A stretch of DNA of 64,000 nt from the NCBI RefSeq assembly GCF_023721835.1, contig NZ_JAMKFE010000003.1, positions 310,001 to 374,000 on the forward strand. The letters are read 5' to 3'. Source of the DNA: Caldimonas mangrovi (lineage in GTDB: Bacteria; Pseudomonadota; Gammaproteobacteria; Burkholderiales; Burkholderiaceae_C). Below are positions 52,991 through 62,195 of this stretch, piece after piece (within the stretch, counting starts at the first letter, position 1; every line of letters starts with the position of its first letter). The position numbers and the translations under genes were made by a program. The notes under the pieces were generated by a model, which was not told the origin of the DNA, searched no databases, and saw nothing but the letters and a program-made list of their open reading frames with translations.

Positions 52991-53583
52991 CGGGAGAGAA
53001 AAACGCTGCGAAGCGCCCCAGAGCGAAGGAGGGAGGGAGGGAGGAGGAGGAAAAACGCTCTGGGATTGCATCCGGGTGATCCGGAAGGCTCCGCAGCTGT
53101 AAGGGGTACACGGTAGCGGCTGCCGTCCAGAGACGACCGCGGCTGCCGTTGGTGCGGCGCTCGAAGCGCCAAAGGGACTCCCGCCCTAGCCTGACCCGCA
53201 TTGGAAGTGCCCTTCGCAGCGAAGTTCCGTGAATTGATTGCGATGTGAACAAACGGTTGCGATTTTCGCCGCCCCTGGCCACGCGGGGCGGCCCGGGGAG
53301 ATCTTCGCGCAGGACGCGGTGCGATCTGCGGCCATCGAAGAGCGTTCGCCGATAGAGCCGCTCCGTCTAATTGAGACTGATCAGTTTAATAAATGCCCCA
53401 TTCGGTTTTGTTTTCCTTTTTGGTCGTGTGGTTTCTCCAATGGGTCGCCATTTGCGTGAAAACCGGACCAGCAGTCCGCCCTTTTCATCAGCAGCTGGTC
53501 GACTTCCGGGACAATAAGGGGTTGCCCTGCAGTCAGGCTGTGGGGCTTGTGTGGAACATTGCTTTTCGTCAACAGGAACCGTC
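52991..53583. promoter_or_regulatory. Long gene-free region with G-rich hairpin and riboswitch-like core
   Basis: About 590 bases without a credible gene. CCCAGAGCG (53017-53025) and CGCTCTGGG (53056-53064) form a 9-bp stem around a 30-base purine-only loop with seven G-runs. On the plus strand 53062-53107 then reads GGGAttgcatCCGGGTGAtC and CGCAGCtGTAAGGGG, reminiscent of the cobalamin-riboswitch core, though the rest of that fold was not recognised. From about 53360 the sequence becomes AT-rich, probably the promoter zone of the ferritin-like gene. Confidence 0.4.
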
Positions 53584-54456
53584 ATGCTGTATCCCGAGCT
53601 TTTCAAGCAACTGGAAGCCGTCCGCTGGAACATGGACCGGGACATTCCGTGGGATCGCTTCGATGCGAGCAAGCTCAGCGAAGAGCAGGCTCAAACCATC
53701 AAGATGAACGCGATCACCGAGTGGGCGGCGCTGCCGGCCACCGAGATGTTCCTGCGCGACAACCGCGACGACAGCGACTTCTCTGCCTTCATGAGCGTGT
53801 GGTTCTTCGAGGAGCAGAAACACTCGCTGGTGCTGATGGAATACCTCAAGCGCTTCCAGCCCGACCTGGTCCCGAGCGAAGAGGAGTTGCACGAGATCCG
53901 CTTCGAGTTCGACCCGGCGCCTGCGCTGGAGACGCTGATGCTGCATTTCTGCGGCGAGATCCGGCTGAACCACTGGTACCGCCGCGCCTCCGAATGGCAC
54001 ACCGAGCCGGTCATCAAGTCCATCTATGAAACGCTCGCACGCGACGAGGCCCGCCACGGCGGCGCTTACCTGCGCTACATGAAGCGCGCGATCGGCCGCT
54101 TCGGCAACGAGGCCAAGGCCGCGTTCGCGAAGGTCGGCGTGCTGATGGCCAGTGCCCGCCGCACGGCGCAGGCCTTGCACCCGACCAACCTGCACGTGAA
54201 CGAAAAGCTGTTCCCGCGCGACACCATCCAGAGCCGCTTGCCCAACCCCGAGTGGCTGGAGCACTGGCTCGACAAGCAGATCCAGTTCGACGCCGTGTGG
54301 GAAAACAAGGTGGTCGAGCGCATCCTGCACAACATGAGCCTGTTGATGGAGCGCAGCTTCCAGAGCGTGCAGGAACTCAATCGCTTCCGCAAGGAGCTGA
54401 CCACGCAGCTGGCCGCGGCCGCGCGCGGCGCCGGCCCGCAGGCGCAGCCCACCTGA
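53584..54456 (+). CDS. Ferritin-like domain protein
   Basis: 290 residues, helical, no signal peptide. Two ExxH motifs typical of di-iron four-helix bundles are visible: EEQKH (about 77-81) and DEARH (about 155-159), with further Glu residues one helix before each. It could be an oxygenase, desaturase-like protein or iron-binding protein; no partner genes suggest which. AACAGGAACC precedes the ATG at a suitable distance. It is a single-gene unit closed by a terminator. Confidence 0.82.
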   Translation: MLYPELFKQLEAVRWNMDRDIPWDRFDASKLSEEQAQTIKMNAITEWAALPATEMFLRDNRDDSDFSAFMSVWFFEEQKHSLVLMEYLKRFQPDLVPSEEELHEIRFEFDPAPALETLMLHFCGEIRLNHWYRRASEWHTEPVIKSIYETLARDEARHGGAYLRYMKRAIGRFGNEAKAAFAKVGVLMASARRTAQALHPTNLHVNEKLFPRDTIQSRLPNPEWLEHWLDKQIQFDAVWENKVVERILHNMSLLMERSFQSVQELNRFRKELTTQLAAAARGAGPQAQPT

Positions 54457-54483
54457 CGCAGCAGCCTCACTGCCGTCATCCGA

Positions 54484-54506
54484 AGGGCGCTGCAGGCGCC
54501 CTTTTT
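54484..54506 (+). terminator. Rho-independent terminator
   Basis: GGGCGC (54485-54490) and GCGCCC (54496-54501) form a stem with a 5-base loop followed by TTTTT. It ends the ferritin-like gene and isolates it from the sugar operon. Confidence 0.85.
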
Positions 54507-54544
54507 CTCGCACTCTTTCTTCGCTCGGGTTAACCCCAATCAAA

Positions 54545-54604
54545 TCCAAAGCGCTTTGAATTTACAGTCCAAACCGTTTTGAATGACTCCAAAGCGATTT
54601 GAAT
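54545..54604 (+). promoter_or_regulatory. Three tandem LacI-type operators
   Basis: Three 17-bp sites fit TCCAAAnCGnTTTGAAT: 54545-54561, 54568-54584 and 54588-54604. The core of the first is the perfect palindrome CAAAGCGCTTTG. Centres are 23 and 20 bp apart, about two helical turns each, so dimers would bind on one face. They end 15 bases before the porin ATG, and the LacI gene at the end of the operon is the obvious candidate regulator. Confidence 0.85.
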
Positions 54605-54619
54605 GGGCGAGGAGACAAC

Positions 54620-55906
54620 ATGAGCGCAAAGAGGAAGGCTGTCTGTGCAGCCGCACTGATCGGGGTGGCGGGGTCGGCCGCCGCGGTTCCGCTGGACTTC
54701 ACCGGGTACTTCCGCAGCGGCGGGGGCACCAGTTCCAAGGGCGGCAAGGAGGTGTGCTTCCGCCTGCCCGGCGCCGAGATCGGCTTCTTCCGCCTGGGCA
54801 ATGAATGCGACACCTACGCCAGCCTGAACTTCGGAGCCAACCTGGGCGAAGTGGACGGCACAGGCTTCAAGGCCGCGTTCACCATGGCCTACGGTACGCA
54901 GCAATTGGCCAACTGGGAGCAGAGCGCGCCGGCCTGGCGGCAGGCATACGTGGAGGCGAGCGACATCGGTGCCAGCCTGGGCACGCCCGTGCTCAAGGGC
55001 GCCTCGCTGTGGGCCGGCAAGCGCTTCTACAAGAATCCTGACATCCACATGCTCGACTACACCTACTGGGAGCCGGCGCAGGGCCCCGGGGGCGGCGTCG
55101 ACGGCATCGACGCGGGCTTCGGCAAGTTCTCGTATGCGATGTTCCGCGTCGGTGACTTCGAAGGCTACGGCGCGGCGGGCGGCTACAACCCGGGTATCGT
55201 CAATGGCGGCGACCAGACGGCCACCGTGCACGACTTCCGCATCTCCGAGATGCCGGTCAACCCGGGCGGCGCACTGACGGTCGGCATCGACCTCATCCGC
55301 AAGAACAACCATTCCGGTGCGGCCGGCCGCCATGGCTACGGTTTGACCGTGAGCCACACGCAGAGCAACCTGTTCGGTCTGCCTGGCTCCAACAACGCGG
55401 TGTTGCAGGTGGCGCGCAATGCGGCCGCGCTGAAGGGCTTCGGCTTTGCCGGCAGCACCGCTAGGCGCAACGAGTGGTTGCTGTTCGATCACTGGACGAT
55501 CGACTCCAAGGATCTGCCGGTCTCCGCGGCGCTCGTCGCTGGCATCCACCACAAGGAAGTCGAAGGTGTGACCACCAAGTCGTTCTTCGCCGGTGCGCGC
55601 CCCCAGTACCACTTCAACAACGTGCTCAGCATTGCCGGCGAGCTGGGGTACCAGCAGCTGAAGGAAGAGGGCGAACCGGCGCTCCGCCTGACCAAGTTCA
55701 CCATCGCGCCGCAGTTCTCGATGGGCCGCAGCCTGTGGGCACGCCCGGCGCTGCGGCTGTACTACACCTATGCCAAATGGAACGACGCCGCACGCGACGC
55801 CGGCAGCGTGGTGTGCACCGGCCGCGATTGCGGCACGCCGGTCGACGCGTTCAGCCAGTCGACCAGCGGCGGCTCGTACGGCGTTCAGGTCGAGGCCTGG
55901 TTCTGA
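54620..55906 (+). CDS. Maltoporin-like (LamB family) outer-membrane porin
   Basis: 428 residues from the ATG at 54620, with GAGGAG six bases upstream. The signal peptide ends GSAAA. The mature start LDFTGYFRSGGGTSSKGG, then RLGNECDTYASLNFG and the C-terminal aromatic end VQVEAWF are LamB features. It would let maltodextrins or other alpha-glucosides cross the outer membrane. First gene of the sugar operon, directly under the triple operator. Confidence 0.9.
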   Translation: MSAKRKAVCAAALIGVAGSAAAVPLDFTGYFRSGGGTSSKGGKEVCFRLPGAEIGFFRLGNECDTYASLNFGANLGEVDGTGFKAAFTMAYGTQQLANWEQSAPAWRQAYVEASDIGASLGTPVLKGASLWAGKRFYKNPDIHMLDYTYWEPAQGPGGGVDGIDAGFGKFSYAMFRVGDFEGYGAAGGYNPGIVNGGDQTATVHDFRISEMPVNPGGALTVGIDLIRKNNHSGAAGRHGYGLTVSHTQSNLFGLPGSNNAVLQVARNAAALKGFGFAGSTARRNEWLLFDHWTIDSKDLPVSAALVAGIHHKEVEGVTTKSFFAGARPQYHFNNVLSIAGELGYQQLKEEGEPALRLTKFTIAPQFSMGRSLWARPALRLYYTYAKWNDAARDAGSVVCTGRDCGTPVDAFSQSTSGGSYGVQVEAWF

Positions 55907-56012
55907 TCGCTTTGCTTGGGGGCCGGGAAGGACTCCTCATCGCCTGGCCTTCTTCCGACAGGGCGCCGCCCGCGGCCCCTGTCCTTTTACAACCCACTCG
56001 ACCGGTTCATCC

Positions 56013-57683
56013 GTGCCATCCCATATCGTCAGCCCCGCAGCCCCGACCGACGACGCCGAATGGTGGCGTGGCGCGGTGATCTACCAGATCTACCCGCGCA
56101 GCTTCCAGGACACCAACGGCGACGGCCTCGGCGACCTGGCCGGTGTCACGACGCGGCTCGGCTACATCGCCTCGCTGGGCGTCGACGCCATCTGGATCTG
56201 CCCGTTCTATCCGTCGCCGATGAAGGACTTCGGCTACGACGTGGCGAACCACTGCGACGTCGATCCGCGCTTCGGCACGCTGGCTGACTTCGACGTGCTA
56301 GTGCAGGTGGCACACCGCCTGGGATTGCGCGTGCTGATCGACCTGGTGCTCAGCCATACGTCCGACCAGCACCCGTGGTTCGAGCAGAGCCGTGCCAGCC
56401 GCACCGGCCCGATGGCCGACTGGTACGTGTGGGCCGACCCGATCGGCAGCATCGACGAGCAGCCGCAGCCGCCCAACAACTGGGTGTCGCTGTTCGGTGG
56501 CTCGGCCTGGCAGTGGGACGTGCAGCGCCAGCAGTTCTATCTGCACAACTTCCTCGGGAGCCAGCCCGACCTCAACTACCACCACCCGGCGGTGCAGCAG
56601 GCAGCGGCCCAGGTGGTGCGCTTCTGGCTCGACCGCGGCGTGGACGGGTTCCGGATCGATACCGCCAATTACTACTTCCACGACGCGCAGCTGCGTAGCA
56701 ACCCGCCGGCCACGCACGTCGAGTTGCGCGCAGACGGGCTGCCGGAAGGAACCGCCTACGCCATGCAGCGGCATCTGCACGACAAGTCGCAACCGGAGAA
56801 TCTCGCCTTCATGGAAAAGCTGCGCGCCGTGGTCGACCGCTACCCCGGTCGCTGCCTGCTCGCCGAGATCGGCGACGACGACGCGCTGGCGTGCATGGCC
56901 GAGTACACACGACCCGGACGCTTGCACATGGCGTACTCGTTCCACCTGCTCGGGCCACGTTTCAGCGCCGGCATGCTCGCCGGCATCCTCAACGATGTCG
57001 AAGGCCGGATGGGCGACGGCTGGCCCTGCTGGTCCATCGGCAACCACGACGTTCCGCGCGTCGCGAGCCGTTGGGGACTGCAGGCGCACGGCGGCGCGCC
57101 GTTGCGTGTGCTGATGGCGATGCTGCTGTGCCTGCGCGGCACGGCCTGCATCTACCAGGGCGAGGAACTCGGATTGTCCGAAGTCGACGTGGCGTACGAC
57201 AACCTGCAAGACCCCTTCGGTCTCACGCACTGGCCCGAGCACAAGGGCCGTGACGGATGCCGCACGCCGATGCCATGGGATGCGCGTCAGCGCCTGGGCG
57301 GCTTCACGCAAGGCGAGCGCACGTGGCTGCCGACGCCGCCCGAGCACCTGGAGCGATGCGCCACGCGGCAGGAGGTCGACCCGGGCTCGCTGCTCCACGC
57401 CTACCGCCGCTTCCTTTCATGGCGAGGGCGGCAACCGGCACTCGTGCGGGGCAACCTGCAACTGCTGACACAGCAGGGCAACGTGATCGGCTGGATGCGC
57501 TCGCACGGCGAACAGCGGATCGTTGCGGCCTTCAATCTGGGGCCCGAGGCCGCGCATGTGCCGTGGCATCGGATCGGCGTGCGCGTGCACCCGCTCGTGG
57601 GACACGGCTTCGAGACCACCACGGACGACGAGGGCATACGCCTGCCGCCGTGGGGCGCGTACTTCGGGGCCGCCGGCCTCTGA
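56013..57683 (+). CDS. Alpha-glucosidase (GH13 family)
   Basis: 556 residues from the GTG at 56013. There is no signal peptide, so it acts on imported sugar in the cytoplasm. Family motifs run VIYQIYPRSFQDTNGDG, LVLSHTSDQHPWF, GFRIDTANY (nucleophile Asp216), LLAEIGDD (acid Glu285) and IGNHDVPR (Asp346). It resembles oligo-1,6-glucosidase/AglA-type enzymes that release glucose from small alpha-glucosides. No strong ribosome site was seen before the GTG. Its place between porin and binding protein fits an agl-type operon. Confidence 0.9.
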   Translation: MPSHIVSPAAPTDDAEWWRGAVIYQIYPRSFQDTNGDGLGDLAGVTTRLGYIASLGVDAIWICPFYPSPMKDFGYDVANHCDVDPRFGTLADFDVLVQVAHRLGLRVLIDLVLSHTSDQHPWFEQSRASRTGPMADWYVWADPIGSIDEQPQPPNNWVSLFGGSAWQWDVQRQQFYLHNFLGSQPDLNYHHPAVQQAAAQVVRFWLDRGVDGFRIDTANYYFHDAQLRSNPPATHVELRADGLPEGTAYAMQRHLHDKSQPENLAFMEKLRAVVDRYPGRCLLAEIGDDDALACMAEYTRPGRLHMAYSFHLLGPRFSAGMLAGILNDVEGRMGDGWPCWSIGNHDVPRVASRWGLQAHGGAPLRVLMAMLLCLRGTACIYQGEELGLSEVDVAYDNLQDPFGLTHWPEHKGRDGCRTPMPWDARQRLGGFTQGERTWLPTPPEHLERCATRQEVDPGSLLHAYRRFLSWRGRQPALVRGNLQLLTQQGNVIGWMRSHGEQRIVAAFNLGPEAAHVPWHRIGVRVHPLVGHGFETTTDDEGIRLPPWGAYFGAAGL

Positions 57684-57714
57684 ACCACTTTCACCGACAA
57701 CAATGGAGACAGAC

Positions 57715-58992
57715 ATGACCCACCAGCACCGTTCCTGCAGCCGCCACGCGGTGGCCGCTGCCGCACTGCTTGCCTGCGGTGCTGCGTCGGCACAGACCCT
57801 CACGATGTGGGTGCACGCCGGGCCCGGCCCCGAGCGTGACGCGTACATCGAATCGGTCAAGGCCTTCAACCAGGCCCACTCCGGTCTGAAGCTCGAACTG
57901 GTGGCGCTGCCTGAGGGCAGCTACAGCGACCAGGTCAACGCCGCTGCGTTGGCGAAGAAGCTGCCGTGCGTGCTCGACTTCGACGGGCCCAACGTCTACA
58001 ACTACGCGTGGAGCGGCAAAATCGTTCCGCTCGACGGTTACACCGTGGGCGGCGCGATGAAGCTGGAGATGCTGCCCACGCTGGTGAAGCAGGGCACCTA
58101 CAACGGCAAGCTTTACAGCGTGGGTCAGTACGACTCGGGCCTTGCGATCTGGGGCAACCGCAAGCTGCTCGAAAAGGCCGGCGTGCGCGTGCCGACAAAG
58201 GTCGAGGACGCCTGGACGCTGGCCGAGTTCGAGGAAGCGCTGAAGAAGCTCAAGGCCGCGGGCGTACCGACGCCGCTGGACATGAAGTTCAACTACGGCA
58301 TCGGCGAGTGGCTGACCTATGGCTTTTCGCCGATCGTGCAGAGCTTCGGCGGCGATCTGATCGACCGCAAGGGCTACAAGTCGGCCGACGGTGTGCTCAA
58401 CGGCTCCGCAGCGGTGAAGGCGCTCACTGCGGTGCAGGGGTGGGCCAAGAACGGCTGGATCAACCCGGCCACGCGGGACGATGGCGACTTCGCCAACAGC
58501 CGCGCTGCGCTGTCTTACGTCGGCCACTGGACCTACAACGACTACAAGAAGGCGCTGGGCGATGATCTCGTGTTGATCCCCTCGCCTAAGTTCGGCGCCA
58601 AGGCCGCCACCGGGGCCGGTTCGTGGAACTTCGGCATCTCGTCCGACTGCAAGCATCCACGCGAAGCGGCCAAGGTGCTGGAGCACCTGATGTCGCAGCG
58701 AGAAATCGAGCGCGTCACGTCGCTGAACGGCGCCGTGCCGGGCACGCGCAGCGCCCTGGTCAAGAGCGCCAACTACGGCGAGGCGGGACCGCTGCGCCTG
58801 TATGTGCAGCAGATCCTCGGCGGCGTGGCGGGGGTGAGGCCACAGACGCCGGCCTACCCCGCGATCAGCTCCGCGTTTGCAGAAGCCGTCAACAACATCG
58901 TCGGCGGGCGCGATGTGAAGCGCGAACTCGACCGCGCCGTCAAGAAGATCGATGAGACGATCGAGGACAACAAGGGCTACCCGGTGATGTGA
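57715..58992 (+). CDS. ABC sugar-binding protein, first copy
   Basis: 425 residues with a signal peptide ending GAASA. The mature start TLTMWVHAGPGPERDAYIES and later WGNRKLLEKAGVRVP, YGIGEWLTYGFSPIVQSF are those of family 1 solute-binding proteins (MalE/AglE-like). It captures the sugar in the periplasm. The ATG at 57715 has GGAG six bases upstream; 57703 is an alternative. The next gene is a close paralogue. Confidence 0.9.
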   Translation: MTHQHRSCSRHAVAAAALLACGAASAQTLTMWVHAGPGPERDAYIESVKAFNQAHSGLKLELVALPEGSYSDQVNAAALAKKLPCVLDFDGPNVYNYAWSGKIVPLDGYTVGGAMKLEMLPTLVKQGTYNGKLYSVGQYDSGLAIWGNRKLLEKAGVRVPTKVEDAWTLAEFEEALKKLKAAGVPTPLDMKFNYGIGEWLTYGFSPIVQSFGGDLIDRKGYKSADGVLNGSAAVKALTAVQGWAKNGWINPATRDDGDFANSRAALSYVGHWTYNDYKKALGDDLVLIPSPKFGAKAATGAGSWNFGISSDCKHPREAAKVLEHLMSQREIERVTSLNGAVPGTRSALVKSANYGEAGPLRLYVQQILGGVAGVRPQTPAYPAISSAFAEAVNNIVGGRDVKRELDRAVKKIDETIEDNKGYPVM

Positions 58993-59018
58993 CGGCCGCC
59001 TCAGTGCTCGAGACGACG

Positions 59019-60311
59019 ATGGACCGATCGAAAAACCGGCACGCCATGGTTGCGGCCCTGCTGTGGATGGCCGCCGGCGTCGCGGCCGCAGCTGACGAAG
59101 TGACGCTGTGGCTGCATGTCGGGGCCGGCCCCGAGCGCCGCGTCTACGAGGCGTCCATCGCCGCCTTCCATGCGCAGCAGAAGGACGTGCGGGTCACGAT
59201 GGTGCCGCTGCCCGAAGGCAGTTACGCCGAGCAGGTAAAGCAGGCCGCCGATCAGCGCCGCCTGCCGTGCCTGCTCGACCTCGATGGTCCGCTCGTTTCG
59301 TATTACGCCTGGGCGACGCGGCTGGTGCCGCTCGATGACCAACCCTTCGTGCAGCGCCTGCGCAAGCAGATGCTGCGCACGCTCGAAAGCCAGGGCAGCC
59401 ACCGTGGCCGCCTCTACAGCCTCGCGCAGTTCGACTCCGGCCTCGCACTGTGGGGCAACCGTCGCCTGCTCGAAGCGGCGGGCATCCGCATCCCGGCCCA
59501 GACCCGGTCCGCCTGGACGCACGAGGAGTTCGAGTCCGTGCTGCAGCGGCTGAAGGCGCAAGGCGTGCCGTGGCCGCTCGACATGAAGCTCAACTACGGC
59601 ATCGGCGAATGGCTGACCTACGGCTTCTCCCCGATCGTGCAAAGCTTCGGCGGCGACCTGATCGACCGGCGCACCTATCGCTCGGCGCAGGGCGTGCTCA
59701 ACTCGCCCGCCTCGGTGCGGGCCTTGCAGACCGTGCAGAAGTGGGTGCGTGCCGGCTACCTGAACCCCAAGCCCGTCGGCGACTCCGACTTCGTCGAAGG
59801 CCGTTCGGCGCTGTCGCACGTGGGGCACTGGGTCTACCAGGACTACCGGCGGGCTTTGGGCGACGACCTCGTGCTGATCCCGATGCCGCGCTTCGGCAGC
59901 CGCGCCGTCACGGGTGCCGGCTCGTGGAGCTGGGCAGTCACGCGCGACTGCGCGCGCCCCGACGCGGCCATGAAGGTGCTCGAACACCTGATGTCGCACG
60001 CCGAGGTGCTGCGGGTCACGCAGGCCAACGGCGCGGTACCGGGCACTGTCAATGCGATCGCGTTCTCGCCGCAGTACGGGCTCGGCGGCCCGTTGCGGCT
60101 CTATGTCGACCAGATCGTCGAGGGCACCGCCCGCGTGCGACCGCCCACACCCGCCTACCCGGTGATCACGCAGGCCTTTGCCAGGGCGGTGGCGCGCATC
60201 ATCGAAGGGGCCGACGTGCAACGCGAACTCGATGAAGCCGTGCGCGTGATCGACGAAGAGATCACGCGGCATGAGGGTTATCCCAGCGATAGCCCCCTTC
60301 TGACCCACTGA
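59019..60311 (+). CDS. ABC sugar-binding protein, second copy
   Basis: 430 residues from the ATG at 59019; a GTG at 58989 overlapping the previous stop would add ten. The signal peptide ends AAAAD. It is colinear with the first copy over the whole length and shares stretches such as YGIGEWLTYGFSPIVQSFGG. It differs in many surface and N-terminal residues, so this is not a very recent copy. Two binding proteins for one permease pair could widen or tune substrate range. Confidence 0.9.
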   Translation: MDRSKNRHAMVAALLWMAAGVAAAADEVTLWLHVGAGPERRVYEASIAAFHAQQKDVRVTMVPLPEGSYAEQVKQAADQRRLPCLLDLDGPLVSYYAWATRLVPLDDQPFVQRLRKQMLRTLESQGSHRGRLYSLAQFDSGLALWGNRRLLEAAGIRIPAQTRSAWTHEEFESVLQRLKAQGVPWPLDMKLNYGIGEWLTYGFSPIVQSFGGDLIDRRTYRSAQGVLNSPASVRALQTVQKWVRAGYLNPKPVGDSDFVEGRSALSHVGHWVYQDYRRALGDDLVLIPMPRFGSRAVTGAGSWSWAVTRDCARPDAAMKVLEHLMSHAEVLRVTQANGAVPGTVNAIAFSPQYGLGGPLRLYVDQIVEGTARVRPPTPAYPVITQAFARAVARIIEGADVQRELDEAVRVIDEEITRHEGYPSDSPLLTH

Positions 60312-60320
60312 CCTGCCGCC

Positions 60321-61298
60321 ATGCTCGAAAACCGGATGTCCATACGTCAACCCGCCGTCTCCATCGAACTGCCGCAGCGTGCCCGTCGGCGCCGACCGTC
60401 GCGAGACTCCGACGCACTCGTCGCGTGGGCCTTCGCCGCGCCAGCCGTGGTGTTGCTCGCGGCCTTCCTGGTGCTGCCGTTCCTGCTCGCGCTCGGGTTG
60501 TCGTTCACCGACCAACGGCTCATCACCAGCGATGCGATGGGCACCGAGTTCGTGGCTGCGCGCAACTACCTGCGGCTGTGGGACGACGAGTCGTTCTGGG
60601 CCGCGCTGCGCAACAACTTCTACTTCGTCGCGGTGGTGGTGCCGGTGCAGTCGGGCTTCGCGCTGCTGCTGGCCGTGCTGGTCAACCGCCGCATGGCCGG
60701 TTCGCGCTTCTTCCGTTCGGTGTACTTCCTGCCGGTGGCCACCACGATGGCGGTGGTGGCCGTGATTTGGTCGCTGATGTTCAGTGCCGACCAGGGCGTG
60801 ATCAACCGCATGGTGCAATTGCTCGGCTTCGGGCAGGTGGGGCCGCAAGACTGGCTGCGCGACCCCGACCTGGTGCTGCCGGCGGTGATGCTGTTGTCCG
60901 TGTGGCAGGGCGTGGGCTTCCAGATGCTGGTGTTCCTGGCCGGGTTGCAGTCGATTCCGCCGGACCTCTATGAGGCAGCCACGCTCGACGGCGCAACGCC
61001 GTCGAAGCAGTTTCGCCACATCACGTTGCCGCTGCTGAAGAACACGACGATCTTCGTGATGGTCACCACCACGATCCATGCGTTCCAGCTCTACACGCAG
61101 GTCCAGATCATCGCCAACAGCGGCTCGGCGGCACCCATCGACCACTTCCGTACCGTCGTGATGTTGATGGTCCACGAGGGCTTTCGCAACGGCAAGATCG
61201 GCTATGCCTCCGCGCTGTCGGTGGTGTTCTTCGTGATCGTGCTTGCCGTCTCGTTGCTGCAGCGGGCACTGGTGAAGGAAGAGAGGGCCGTGGCGTGA
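60321..61298 (+). CDS. ABC sugar permease, MalF/AglF type
   Basis: 325 residues with six predicted helices. The conserved EAA loop is visible as YEAATLDGATPSKQFRHITLPLL. A cytoplasmic basic stretch (RARRRRPSR) precedes the first helix. It pairs with the next gene as the transmembrane channel. The stop overlaps the GTG of that gene. An ATG at 60336 is a possible later start. Confidence 0.92.
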   Translation: MLENRMSIRQPAVSIELPQRARRRRPSRDSDALVAWAFAAPAVVLLAAFLVLPFLLALGLSFTDQRLITSDAMGTEFVAARNYLRLWDDESFWAALRNNFYFVAVVVPVQSGFALLLAVLVNRRMAGSRFFRSVYFLPVATTMAVVAVIWSLMFSADQGVINRMVQLLGFGQVGPQDWLRDPDLVLPAVMLLSVWQGVGFQMLVFLAGLQSIPPDLYEAATLDGATPSKQFRHITLPLLKNTTIFVMVTTTIHAFQLYTQVQIIANSGSAAPIDHFRTVVMLMVHEGFRNGKIGYASALSVVFFVIVLAVSLLQRALVKEERAVA

Positions 61299-62173
61299 AC
61301 GGTGTGTCGACCCCTGTCGCCAGACATCGCGCCGCAGCGGCGCACTACGCGCTGAACGCCGTCCTGGCCGTGTTCTTCCTGTTTCCGCTCGTGTTCATGG
61401 TCGCATCGGCCTTCAAGGGCGACGAAGCGCAACTGCTGGCCGACATGGGCAGCCTCAAGGCCTTCGTGCCCTACGGAGATCTGTCGCTGCAGAACTTCCG
61501 CGACGTGTTCGAGCGCACGCCCTTCCTGCAGGCGCTCGGCAACTCGCTGCTGACCGTGAGCGTCACGGTGACGATGGGCCTGCTGGTCAACAGCATGCTC
61601 GCCTACGCGCTGGCGCGCTTCCGGTTCGCGGGGCGCAACCTGCTGCTGTCGGCCATCGTCGCGCTGATCATCATCCCGTTCGAGGCGATCGCGGTGCCGC
61701 TGCTGCTGCTCGTAAACCAGCTGCCGTGGTGGGACGGAAGCGTCGGCTGGCTCGACAGCTATCGCGTGCAGATCATTCCCTTCGTCGCGCATGCGTTCTC
61801 GGTCTACCTCTTCTACCAGTTCTTCATCGCGCTACCGAAGGACCTGGAAGAGGCTGCGGTGATGGACGGCGCCAGCCGCTGGCGCATCTACTGGAGCATC
61901 GTGATGCCGCTGTCCAGGCCGGTGATCGCGACTGTGGCCGTGCTGCAGTTTCTCGCGCGCTGGGGCGACCTGCTGTGGCCGGTGATGGCGGTGCGAGGCG
62001 ACCAGTTCGCGACGCTGCCGCTGGCCATGCAGACGTTCTTCGGGCAGTTTCCCAGGCAGTGGGGCGACGTGATGGCATTCGCAGCAATGACGACCTTGCC
62101 GACGCTGCTGCTGTTCATCGTGTTTCAGCGCTGGTTCGTGCGCAGCGCGATCTCCAGCGCGATCAAGGGCTGA
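61295..62173 (+). CDS. ABC sugar permease, MalG/AglG type
   Basis: 292 residues from a GTG start overlapping the previous stop. Six helices, with the EAA loop LEEAAVMDGASRWRIYWSIVMP. It forms the second half of the membrane channel. The C-terminus ends FVRSAISSAIKG, usual for MalG-type proteins. The ATPase gene follows after 22 bases. Confidence 0.92.
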   Translation: MNGVSTPVARHRAAAAHYALNAVLAVFFLFPLVFMVASAFKGDEAQLLADMGSLKAFVPYGDLSLQNFRDVFERTPFLQALGNSLLTVSVTVTMGLLVNSMLAYALARFRFAGRNLLLSAIVALIIIPFEAIAVPLLLLVNQLPWWDGSVGWLDSYRVQIIPFVAHAFSVYLFYQFFIALPKDLEEAAVMDGASRWRIYWSIVMPLSRPVIATVAVLQFLARWGDLLWPVMAVRGDQFATLPLAMQTFFGQFPRQWGDVMAFAAMTTLPTLLLFIVFQRWFVRSAISSAIKG

Positions 62174-62195
62174 CGGCCTGCAATCAATCACTCAC

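Noticed and set aside
59001-61175. 724-residue minus-strand frame opposite the sugar transporter genes
   Set aside because: Shadow of binding-protein and permease genes that have clear motifs and operon overlaps.
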